A program made the position numbers and the translations under genes. This document shows positions 1 through 5,166 of a stretch of 9,546 nt of DNA, in pieces. Positions within the stretch are counted from its first letter, which is position 1. Every line of letters begins with the position of its first letter. The notes under the pieces were generated by a model that did not search any database, was not told the DNA's origin, and worked only from the letters and a program-made list of their open reading frames with translations. Origin of the DNA: Opitutus sp. GAS368 (GTDB lineage: Bacteria; Verrucomicrobiota; Verrucomicrobiia; Opitutales; Opitutaceae); contig CAMATV010000096.1 of NCBI GenBank assembly GCA_945861235.1, positions 1 to 9,546 of the forward strand, given 5' to 3'.

Positions 1-644
1 ATCGCGGTGAAGAGGCGTGCGGTCGCGTCGGTGGTGAGCAGGTTGCGCTTGGGCTCGAAGAGCCGGATGGCCTGCGACTCGCGGCCGTAGGGACCGTCGC
101 TCCAAGGTTTCTTGTGCGCGAAGACGCCGGTGTAGCCGAGGGAGGCGAAGTAGTGCGTGACGGCGTTGCGGCGGTCGAACCATGTCTTGATGTCGGCGTC
201 GGAGAGTTCGGGGCCGCTATGCGTGCCGGTGAGGACGTCGATGACGTAGTGGGTGGCGTCGTTGGAGGAGTCGACGATCATGTCTTTCATCGCGCGACGC
301 AGCTCGGGCGTGGCGTTGAGTTTGCCGTCTTCCATCCAGCGATGGGCGGCGGCGAGGTAGAAAAGTTTAATGACGCTGGCGGGGTAGATTTGGATATCGC
401 CGCGGTAGCTGGCGCGGGGAGCGGAGTCGGCGGAAGACGCGGGAGAAGGGAAGGTGGAGAGGTCGACGAGGGTGATCGCGAGCTGAGTGGGGAGGAGTTT
501 TTGTGGCGCGTATTTTTCGAGGGCGGTTTGGGCGGCGCGGTCGACGAGCGGCTGGAGCGCGGGAGATTGGGCGTGGAGGGCAGACACGGTGGAGAAGAAA
601 GCGACGAGGGCGGCGAGCCGGGCGAGGGGGATGGGGCGCGTCAT
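1..644 (-). CDS. Secreted serine hydrolase, class A beta-lactamase-fold (partial, 3' end off window)
   Basis: The ATG at 644-642 opens a frame running off the left edge, so 214 residues are visible. The N-terminus looks like a Sec signal peptide (about residues 1-25, hydrophobic core 8-22, likely cut after ALHA before QS), which places the protein outside the inner membrane. The catalytic SxxK of penicillin-recognising enzymes is S90-V-I-K93. A helix follows with SSND at 126-129, matching the SDN region, and then VIDVLTGTHSGPEL. This combination is typical of the Beta-lactamase2 family of putative beta-lactamases and D-Ala-D-Ala-type hydrolases common in cyanobacteria and verrucomicrobia. The KTG-type third motif would lie beyond the edge and cannot be checked. 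The gene starts 33 nt after the M20 peptidase stop, so co-transcription is likely. Real antibiotic hydrolysis is unproven: many members of this family have unknown substrates, and a peptidoglycan or peptide role with the neighbouring peptidase is equally possible. Confidence 0.88.
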   Translation of the reverse strand, partial: MTRPIPLARLAALVAFFSTVSALHAQSPALQPLVDRAAQTALEKYAPQKLLPTQLAITLVDLSTFPSPASSADSAPRASYRGDIQIYPASVIKLFYLAAAHRWMEDGKLNATPELRRAMKDMIVDSSNDATHYVIDVLTGTHSGPELSDADIKTWFDRRNAVTHYFASLGYTGVFAHKKPWSDGPYGRESQAIRLFEPKRNLLTTDATARLFTA

Positions 645-651
645 CGGGTGG

Positions 652-675
652 GAGAAAGAGAACGAGAACGAGAAC
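652..675. repeat. Four tandem hexamers (GAGAAA + 3x GAGAAC)
   Basis: Four consecutive 6-bp units fill most of the 33-nt gap between the peptidase stop and the start of the serine hydrolase. On the transcribed strand they read as a pyrimidine-rich GTTCTC ladder just before the ATG. A simple-sequence repeat here could change spacing between the two genes. No function is shown. Confidence 0.7.
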
Positions 676-677
676 GA

Positions 678-1850
678 TTAGGGGAGGGGAGGGAGGACGA
701 CTTCGGCCGTGGCGAGCTTGGCCATGACGCGGGCGGTGAGGTGGGCGCGGTCGACGAGGCTGCCGAGACGGACAAATTCGTCGGCGCTGTGGAGGCGATC
801 GCCGATCGGGCCGAGGGCATCGAGGTTCGGGAGGCCGGCGGCGGCGAGGTTGTTGCCGTCGCTGGCACCGCCGGTGTGGACGGACTTGAAGGGCGCGAGA
901 CCGAGTTCGTGGGCGGCGAGTTGATACGCGCCGAGGGCGGCGACTTCGACGGGGCCGCTTTCTTTGGGCGGACGGTTGAAGGCGCCGGTGATTTCGAGAC
1001 GGAATCCGTCGCGGGCGTTAATGGGGGCCGCGAGTTCGTGCAGTCGAGCGAGCAGGGGATCGCGGTCGGCCATGCGCGTGACCCGCAGATCCAGTTGGGC
1101 TTCGGCGAAATCGGGGACGACGTTGGTGGCGGGGCCGCCGCCGCGGATGTTGCCGATATTGAGCATGACGCCGGGGAGTTCGTCGGGGACGCGGTGGGCG
1201 GCGACGAGAAATTCGGCGAGGGCGGCGATGGCGTTGCGACCGGCGCGCGTGGGGCTGGCGGCGTGGGCGGCGCGGCCGTGGCAGGTGGCGACGAAGTTGC
1301 CGGTGCCTTTGCGGGAGTGGACGAGGTCGCCGTTGGGGCGGGCGGGCTCGAAGACGAGGGCGAGGGCGAAGCGGCGCGAGGCACCGGCGGCGGCGAAGAG
1401 AGCGCCGCTCCCGAAGGAGCCGATTTCTTCGTCGGGCGTGAGCAGGACTTCGTAGCCGAGTCGGGCGGTCGCGTCGGGGGCTACCGATTTTTCGAACGCA
1501 TGTAGAGCGGCGAGGATGACGACGAGGCCGCCCTTCATATCGGCGACTCCGGGGCCACGCAGGGTGTCGGCGTCGAGGAGCGTACACGTTTGAAAGGGGT
1601 GGCTCGCCTCGTAAACTGTATCGTAATGACCGGAAAACAGGAGTTGGAGCGGTGCAGTGGGGCGAACGCGGATACGGACGGCCTGGGCGGGCGTGCCAGC
1701 GAGTGGGAGGTGTTCCACCGTGGCGCCGGGCAGCGAGGCGAACGCGGTGGCGAGCGCGAGGCGCATGCGATCGAGGCCGGGAAAGTTATCGGAGCCCGAG
1801 CTGATATTGGCCCAAGAGATGAGGAGGTCGCGGAGCGCGGCAGAATCCAT
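678..1850 (-). CDS. M20 family metallopeptidase (glutamate carboxypeptidase/CPG2-like)
   Basis: The product has 390 residues, the usual length for M20A peptidases. These are di-zinc enzymes that remove C-terminal residues from peptides or hydrolyse N-acyl amino acids. The metal and catalytic motifs are in the right order: GHYDTV at 74-79 (zinc ligand H75, D77), GPGVADMKGG at 99-108 (bridging D104), TPDEEIGS at 138-145 (E141 general base, E142 ligand), FEPAR at 167-171 (E168 ligand) and H354 in DRLHSADEF. The FEPAR...RKGTGNF...GRAAHAAS stretch (167-199) is the carboxypeptidase G2 type of dimerisation lid. No signal peptide is seen, so the protein is probably cytoplasmic. The frame stays open upstream to about 2036, but those 62 codons are Arg/Pro-rich and unlike M20 proteins, so the ATG at 1850 was chosen. 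That start has no Shine-Dalgarno sequence. The substrate cannot be read from sequence; the beta-lactamase-fold enzyme downstream is probably in the same transcript. Confidence 0.93.
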   Translation of the reverse strand: MDSAALRDLLISWANISSGSDNFPGLDRMRLALATAFASLPGATVEHLPLAGTPAQAVRIRVRPTAPLQLLFSGHYDTVYEASHPFQTCTLLDADTLRGPGVADMKGGLVVILAALHAFEKSVAPDATARLGYEVLLTPDEEIGSFGSGALFAAAGASRRFALALVFEPARPNGDLVHSRKGTGNFVATCHGRAAHAASPTRAGRNAIAALAEFLVAAHRVPDELPGVMLNIGNIRGGGPATNVVPDFAEAQLDLRVTRMADRDPLLARLHELAAPINARDGFRLEITGAFNRPPKESGPVEVAALGAYQLAAHELGLAPFKSVHTGGASDGNNLAAAGLPNLDALGPIGDRLHSADEFVRLGSLVDRAHLTARVMAKLATAEVVLPPLP

Positions 1851-1861
1851 CGCGGCAGTCA

Positions 1862-1904
1862 GGCGGGGGCGGGGGCGGGGTGCAAGTGTGGGGGCGCGGG
1901 GGGG
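1862..1904 (+). other. G-quadruplex-forming run in the 5' leader of the M20 gene
   Basis: Five G-runs of 4-7 bases lie in 43 bp on the plus strand (1865-1869, 1871-1875, 1877-1880, 1890-1894, 1898-1904). Most loops are 1-3 nt, with one of 9 nt. The tract starts 12 bp upstream of the chosen peptidase ATG, on the template strand of that gene. The first part is a GGGGGC tandem. It may simply reflect high GC, but the run density is well above the surroundings. Confidence 0.5.
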
Positions 1905-1940
1905 CTCGCGTGGTTTCCAAGCAGCAATACACGGAACACG

Positions 1941-1974
1941 GGTAGGAAAAGTTTGTTGGTAGGAAAATTTTTCG
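1941..1974 (+). repeat. Left arm of 34-bp inverted repeat (two GGTAGGAAA units, 17 bp apart)
   Basis: GGTAGGAAAA occurs at 1941-1950 and again at 1958-1967, exactly 17 bp apart. The arm pairs with the reverse complement of 2091-2124, with 29 of 34 positions identical. Confidence 0.75.
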
Positions 1975-2090
1975 AACCGCAGAAACCGAGCGCTGCTCAC
2001 TGGCTCTTCCTGCACGCGCTCGCTATTCCGGAGCACGGGCCCCGGTGATGAAAATTGACCAGAAAACTAGAGCTCGCGCGGGAGACTTTA

Positions 2091-2124
2091 CGCAAAAGTT
2101 TCCTACCAAAAAAATCTTCCTACC
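2091..2124 (-). repeat. Right arm of 34-bp inverted repeat (two GGTAGGAA units, 17 bp apart)
   Basis: Read on the minus strand, GGTAGGAA starts at 2124 and again at 2107, the same 17-bp period as the left arm. The arms are separated by 116 bp (1975-2090). No target-site duplication is visible outside them. Confidence 0.75.
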
Positions 2125-2163
2125 TAAAAATCAGGCGATGCTGTCGGCGGCGATTCGCTTCGC

Positions 2164-2430
2164 TCAGTTTCCTGCGAGTGCGCGCGTGAACTTACGCAAC
2201 AATTGATGCGGATGGTCGAGCAGCTTCCCGAGATCCTTCAGCCGGATTTTTCCGCCGGCGTCCATGGCCTTCATCGTGCGAGTCGCCTCGCGCCGACCGG
2301 TGGGTGATTCGTGCTTAAGTCGCAGCAAAAATGCGGAGGCCATCCGACGGTCAGATCCAGAGAGTCGAGAGAGCCGCTGCTTGAGGTCGAGGATCGCGGT
2401 AGCAGTCTTAGCGGAAACGTAGGAACGCAC
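2164..2430 (-). CDS. Small hypothetical protein (88 aa)
   Basis: A GTG at 2430 opens an 88-codon frame. A TGA lies four codons upstream in frame, so GTG is the only close start. The product is basic, largely helical in look and cytoplasmic: no signal peptide, membrane segment or cysteine pair. The middle part (RRMASAFLLRLKHESP followed by MDAGGKIRLKDL, about residues 28-67) resembles in style the short 'LR+E...MDxGxKxxL' proteins often annotated as antitoxin-like or addiction-module components, but I cannot assign a family. No toxin gene lies next to it: the downstream gap is empty of genes for 313 bp and the upstream neighbour is a 247-aa conserved protein ending at 2555. Codon choice is less GC-biased than in its neighbours, which fits either a small acquired gene or a chance frame. 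Confidence 0.5.
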   Translation of the reverse strand: MRSYVSAKTATAILDLKQRLSRLSGSDRRMASAFLLRLKHESPTGRREATRTMKAMDAGGKIRLKDLGKLLDHPHQLLRKFTRALAGN

Positions 2431-2496
2431 ATCGGTTGGTCAAGGAAACGGAATTTCGAACCGCGCGCGGTGGCCATTCAGCGCAGAACTCTGGCT

Positions 2497-2532
2497 GGAT
2501 TGCCGCGCCCGCCGAGCCGGGCTCGCAATGAC
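2497..2532. repeat. REP-like palindromic element (GTCATTGCGAG-type hairpin)
   Basis: The sequence runs from GGATTGCCGC to GCTCGCAATGAC. ATTGC and GCAAT plus GCCCG and CGGGC form the arms around a short loop. It has the shape and ends of the widespread intergenic palindrome that reads GTCATTGCGAG...GCAATCC in many bacteria. It lies 22 bp past the stop of the leftward gene ending at 2555 and 66 bp before the start of the small gene, so it could act as a transcript 3'-end stem. There is no U-tract, so it is not a standard intrinsic terminator. Confidence 0.6.
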
Positions 2533-2554
2533 AAACGGGATTGAGATAGGCGCG

Positions 2555-3298
2555 TCAGGTGGCGGTCGCATCGCGGATGATGCGGAGCGTCTCGTTCAGG
2601 TGCGCGGACTCGGTGGCGACGCCTTCGGCTTCAAGACGTTCGAAACGAGGGTGGGCGAAAATGGGGGACTGCACGGCGGGGCCGCCGGTTTCGTCGCCCG
2701 CGTCTTTCAGCCCGCCGGCGAGGGCGGCGACGATGCCGTTCAGGCGGTCGAGGCGCTCGCGGAGGAGCGGGAGGCGGCGGTGCGGCCAGTAACCGCCTTC
2801 GTCGGTGAGTTTGACGCGCAGGCCGAGCGGGCGTGCGGCGAGGAGGAGATCGACGGCGGCGGTGTGGCAGCGGGCAAAGTGTTCCCAGCCGTGCAGGCTG
2901 GCGTATTGCGTTTTACAGGACGCGGCGAATTGCCAGCGCGGGCCGAGGCGCGTGGCGATGGTGCGGGTGCCGTGGGGCACAGTGGCAGGGTAGCGACAGA
3001 GGCCGAGCCAGAGCAGTTCGCTATCGTCGCCGAGATCGACGGGGAAAATCCACCCCGCGGTGGGTGGAATCTGCACGCCGACGTGCGTGTCGGGTTCGTC
3101 GGGGTGAGGGAGCACTCGCCAAGCGTTGGCCCAGCGGTCGAGCTCGATGCGGTCAGAGCTGATCGGGTGCGCCTCGGCGATGCGGCCGGCGGCGGCGAAT
3201 TTTCCGGCAGCGGGGTGGAGGCGGCGGACGATTGCGGCGGCGCTCCGGGCAGTGAGGCTGGCGGGGGCAGTGAGGCGGTAGTGGAGGGTGAGGCCCAT
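2555..3298 (-). CDS. Conserved uncharacterised protein, GLCRYP/CKTQYAS family
   Basis: The product has 247 residues and starts MGLTLHYRLTAP at ATG 3298. I recognise a pattern found in uncharacterised bacterial proteins: GLCRYP at 99-104, CKTQYAS at 128-134, FARCH at 141-145 and DEGGYW at 166-171, followed by a long charged helix (about 172-200). These conserved Cys, His, Asp and Glu residues look like an active or metal site, but no activity is known to me and none is claimed. No signal peptide or membrane segment is seen. The start lies 36 nt after the BRO gene stop. The first 12 codons plus three leader bases are duplicated 1030 bp upstream, directly behind the nucleotidyltransferase gene. 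That suggests this gene was once the immediate downstream partner of the nucleotidyltransferase and was separated from it by the BRO gene. The C-terminal 45 residues (after about 200) look variable. Confidence 0.82.
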   Translation of the reverse strand: MGLTLHYRLTAPASLTARSAAAIVRRLHPAAGKFAAAGRIAEAHPISSDRIELDRWANAWRVLPHPDEPDTHVGVQIPPTAGWIFPVDLGDDSELLWLGLCRYPATVPHGTRTIATRLGPRWQFAASCKTQYASLHGWEHFARCHTAAVDLLLAARPLGLRVKLTDEGGYWPHRRLPLLRERLDRLNGIVAALAGGLKDAGDETGGPAVQSPIFAHPRFERLEAEGVATESAHLNETLRIIRDATAT

Positions 3299-3301
3299 GG
3301 G
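3262..3301 (-). repeat. 40-bp direct repeat, copy A (start of the 247-aa gene)
   Basis: This segment covers the first 12 codons and three leader bases of the conserved uncharacterised gene. It matches 4292-4331 at 38 of 40 positions in the same orientation, exactly 1030 bp apart. Mismatches are at 3269 and 3272, both third codon positions and both synonymous (Thr10 and Leu9). Confidence 0.9.
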
Positions 3302-3334
3302 ACGGAGCTGTCGGCTTTTCGATTGCGGGTGGGC

Positions 3335-4225
3335 TCAGGTAGCGGAGGCGCGGGACAGACGTTTGGTGGCCTCGGGGGCGTCGAGATAGTTTTCGCGGCT
3401 GACGATTTTGCGGCCAGATTTTTTCTCGAGCTCGCGGCGGGCGTTGCCGGCGACGGTGCCGCCCTGCTTCGCGGCGACTTGGTTAGGGAGGAAGCCCTGT
3501 GTGTCGGTGGTGCGGGCGATCTCGGTGGTGGCGGCTTCGCCGAGCATGGAAAAGATCAGCTCGAGGTCGGTCATGTGGTCGCGGAGATTTTCGCGCTTCA
3601 GGCCTTTGTGGGCGGCGTATTCGCTGGGTGTGAGCCCGAAGGCAGCCTTGGAGATTTCGGCGGTGAGGATGGCGTATTCGAGTTTCTCTCGGACGCCGCG
3701 TTTCTTCCATTCGTCGGTCAGTTCGTCGCGGATGGCGATGCTGCGCATGCGCTTCTCGATCCACGCGTCGGAGTAACCTTTGGCGAGGTAGAGGGCGCGA
3801 GTGCGCTCGGTGGCGAGTTCGGGATTTTCGATTTCCTGCACGCGTTCATAGCCGACTTTAGCGAGCCAGCGTTTGAAGGGCTCGGCCTTGGGACTGGGGA
3901 TGGACTGGATCAGGCGGAAAATGCCTTCGGTATGCCAGCAGATGAGTTTTTGCGGGCCACCGGCCGTGGGGAACTCCAGAGCAAGGGGGGGGGCAAGTTG
4001 CCCCCCCCCTTTAAGGCCGTCGGCCAAGGGGGGGGACAAGTTGTCTCCCCCCTTGAGTGCCTCGGCGAGGGTGGGGTCGCGGCGACGCATATCCTTGAGG
4101 TAGCCTGCCGGGTTGGCGGAGTCGGTGAGCGCGGCGACGACGTCGACGATCACGAACCACCACTCGTCGGCGTGGAGGGTTTTGCGGATTTCCTTCTTTT
4201 GGAAGAGGGCGATGCGGGTTTCCAT
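3335..4225 (-). CDS. BRO-N family / prophage antirepressor-like protein
   Basis: The product has 296 residues from ATG 4225. The frame extends to a GTG at 4258, but METRIALF at 4225 matches how family members begin. Residues 1-125 form a BRO-N type domain: LFQKKEIRKTLHADEWWFVIVDVV at the front, then QKLICWHTEGIFRLIQSIPS around 92-111 and KAEPFKRWLAKVGYERVQEIENPEL at 113-137. BRO-N domains bind DNA and are typical of phage antirepressors. The C-terminal part (about 184-281: TAEISKAAFGL, KGLKRENLRDHMTDLELIF, TEIARTTDTQGF, RRELEKKSGRKIV) is of the type shared with DinD-like proteins. An in-frame 14-residue tandem duplication lies at 57-84 (LKGGDNLSPPLADG / LKGGGQLAPPLALE) with G/C-tract palindromes in the DNA. 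No other phage genes are nearby, so this is a solitary copy. Nearly identical 40-bp repeats flank it, suggesting recent insertion or rearrangement. Its target and role are unknown. Confidence 0.9.
   Translation of the reverse strand: METRIALFQKKEIRKTLHADEWWFVIVDVVAALTDSANPAGYLKDMRRRDPTLAEALKGGDNLSPPLADGLKGGGQLAPPLALEFPTAGGPQKLICWHTEGIFRLIQSIPSPKAEPFKRWLAKVGYERVQEIENPELATERTRALYLAKGYSDAWIEKRMRSIAIRDELTDEWKKRGVREKLEYAILTAEISKAAFGLTPSEYAAHKGLKRENLRDHMTDLELIFSMLGEAATTEIARTTDTQGFLPNQVAAKQGGTVAGNARRELEKKSGRKIVSRENYLDAPEATKRLSRASAT
3983..4011. repeat. Perfect palindrome with G9 and C9 tracts inside the BRO gene
   Basis: AAG9CAA, a central G, then TTGC9TT: 14-bp arms around one base, all inside the reading frame. 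It encodes KGGGQLAPPL of the second copy of the 14-residue repeat. Such tracts are prone to slippage, and one added or lost base would break the gene. Confidence 0.9.
4026..4054. repeat. Near-perfect palindrome, second copy inside the BRO gene
   Basis: AAG8ACAA, a central G, then TTGTCTC6TT: 14-bp arms with one mismatch. It encodes KGGDNLSPPL of the first repeat copy. It has the same layout as the 3983-4011 palindrome, one 42-nt repeat unit away. Confidence 0.88.
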
Positions 4226-4252
4226 GGGAGTGAGAATGGGCCGCGCTACCGG

Positions 4253-4294
4253 GAGCACGTGTTCATGGGGCCGTCGGGGTGGAACGGCCGACGG
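4253..4294. promoter_or_regulatory. Possible control region upstream of the BRO gene
   Basis: The leader of the BRO gene holds a near-palindrome GAGCACGTGTTC (4253-4264, 10 of 12 symmetric positions) and a hairpin with 7-bp perfect arms, CCGTCGG at 4271-4277 and CCGACGG at 4288-4294, around a 10-nt loop. Either could be an operator or an RNA stem controlling this gene. No promoter boxes are evident and the region is short, so this is tentative. Confidence 0.3.
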
Positions 4295-4328
4295 GGGCCG
4301 TCAGGCGGTAGTGGAGGGTGAGGCCCAT
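4263..4328 (-). pseudogene. 5' stub of the 247-aa conserved gene (22 codons including stop)
   Basis: ATG at 4328 encodes MGLTLHYRLTAP, identical to the first 12 residues of the intact gene starting at 3298. Nine unrelated residues follow (VGRSTPTAP), then TGA at 4263. The start lies 8 nt after the nucleotidyltransferase stop, the spacing of a coupled downstream gene. It is best read as the remnant left when the BRO gene came in. A functional 21-aa leader peptide is possible but less likely. Confidence 0.75.
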
Positions 4329-4331
4329 GGG
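4292..4331 (-). repeat. 40-bp direct repeat, copy B (behind the nucleotidyltransferase gene)
   Basis: Second copy of 3262-3301, at 38 of 40 identity. The two copies bracket the BRO gene. Outside them the sequences differ: 4332 onward leads into the nucleotidyltransferase stop, and 3302 onward is a spacer behind the BRO gene stop. Confidence 0.9.
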
Positions 4332-4336
4332 GATGA

Positions 4337-5131
4337 CTACATCTGAGCACGGGCTTCGTGGAAGAACGCGTCCAAATCCCGGAGATCGCCGCGACCTTCC
4401 GGCATGGTGTTGGCGACCGTTTTCAATCGCCCCAGTTCGGAGTCAATGAAGCCGTTGATGCACGGCACCGCAGGGCCTTCATCAAGTTCTTCGCCGGATT
4501 TCTTTCGTTCAACCAAGGCCAGAAGTTCGGAGCGGAGTTCGTCCGGGATGGCGGCGGCGTTGAGTGCTTCCATGAATGGCATGGGCGGAGGTCCGGCCGT
4601 GGGATCACGCTCAATCCAGCGGCAGCACAGGAGCGGTCGGGTAATGTAGAGATATTTCTTAAGCTTCACGCTCGGCGAGGTGCCGTCGCGCATGTGCTCA
4701 CGGTAGTTGTGGCGCGCCATCGAAAGGTAGTGGTGCATGGCGGCCTTCGGGGAAAAGAACGGGACCACCAACTGACGCACGCGGCTCCAGATGGGAGCTT
4801 GTTGGTAGACGATGGTCGATTGCATCCATTCGAAGCAGATGGGGTTCGACTTGGTCACGAGGCCGAGAAATTTCCTGAAATCCCAACCCGAGAAATCGAG
4901 CAGCGCGTCGGGCGAAATTACGTCGGCGTTCTCAATCACGTCGCGGCGCGGGAATACCGTAAGGTAGTCGGCCATGGACGAAAGATAGATGAAGCGGATG
5001 TCGTAGTCGCTGTCGGTTGACTCGAAGCCCCACGCCCGGCTGCCACTTTCCACGGCGAACCAAATTTTCACCGCTCGCTCCCGTTCGATCTGCGCGAGGG
5101 TAGGCAAGATATGGGAGGTAAGGGAGGACAT
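4337..5131 (-). CDS. RlaP/YcgL-type nucleotidyltransferase (DNA polymerase beta superfamily)
   Basis: The product has 264 residues from ATG 5131. The nucleotidyltransferase signature is clear: G30-S31 in VESGSRAWGFES, followed after ten residues by the metal-binding pair D42-Y-D44 in DSDYDIRFIY. The AWGFxSxDSDYDIRF form is that of the RlaP family (predicted nucleotidyltransferase associated with RNA ligase, COG3541/YcgL). FEWMQS (99-104), the central helices with HHYLSMARHNYREH (132-145) and KKYLYITRPLLCCRWI (157-172) also fit this family. The substrate is unknown; transfer of a nucleotide to RNA or protein is the family-based expectation. No RNA ligase gene is in the window. It is cytoplasmic, with no signal or membrane segment. 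It starts 35 nt behind the truncated methyltransferase-like gene and ends 8 nt before the stub of the 247-aa conserved gene, suggesting the two were once a pair. No Shine-Dalgarno sequence is seen. Confidence 0.9.
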   Translation of the reverse strand: MSSLTSHILPTLAQIERERAVKIWFAVESGSRAWGFESTDSDYDIRFIYLSSMADYLTVFPRRDVIENADVISPDALLDFSGWDFRKFLGLVTKSNPICFEWMQSTIVYQQAPIWSRVRQLVVPFFSPKAAMHHYLSMARHNYREHMRDGTSPSVKLKKYLYITRPLLCCRWIERDPTAGPPPMPFMEALNAAAIPDELRSELLALVERKKSGEELDEGPAVPCINGFIDSELGRLKTVANTMPEGRGDLRDLDAFFHEARAQM

Positions 5132-5166
5132 CGGAAAGAGGTGAATTTAGAAGCGTGATCGGGACA

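Larger units (their letters stand above)
1851..2163. other. Intergenic region carrying a large inverted repeat
   Basis: This 313-bp gap separates the small hypothetical gene (3' end) from the M20 gene (5' end). It holds the G-rich tract and the 34-bp inverted repeat described separately. The sequence at 2045-2130 is clearly more A+T-rich than the genes and is the likeliest place for a leftward promoter for the peptidase. I could not pick out a convincing -35/-10 pair, nor an RNA gene. Confidence 0.5.

Noticed and set aside
645..677. Intrinsic terminator between the M20 and serine hydrolase genes
   Set aside because: There is no stem followed by a U-tract on the minus strand, only a hexamer repeat, so read-through is more likely.
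114..1505. Long plus-strand open frame (463 codons)
   Set aside because: It is a shadow of the beta-lactamase-fold and M20 genes, whose catalytic motifs on the minus strand are unambiguous.
1851..2036. Upstream extension of the M20 frame by 62 codons
   Set aside because: It is unlike any M20 N-terminus and runs through the left arm of the inverted repeat. Length and motif spacing fit the ATG at 1850.
1931..2134. Target-site duplication around the 34-bp inverted repeat
   Set aside because: The bases outside the arms (GGAACACG before, TAAAAATC after) share no direct repeat, so transposition is not shown.
3302..4291. Complete prophage or insertion sequence around the BRO gene
   Set aside because: No transposase, integrase or structural phage gene and no terminal inverted repeats are present; only the BRO gene and the 40-bp direct repeats.
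2528..4321. Very long plus-strand open frame (597 codons)
   Set aside because: It is antisense to two clear minus-strand genes and crosses their gap. Its Gly/Glu/Asp/Val-rich composition is what the complement of GC-rich coding sequence gives. No motif is recognisable.
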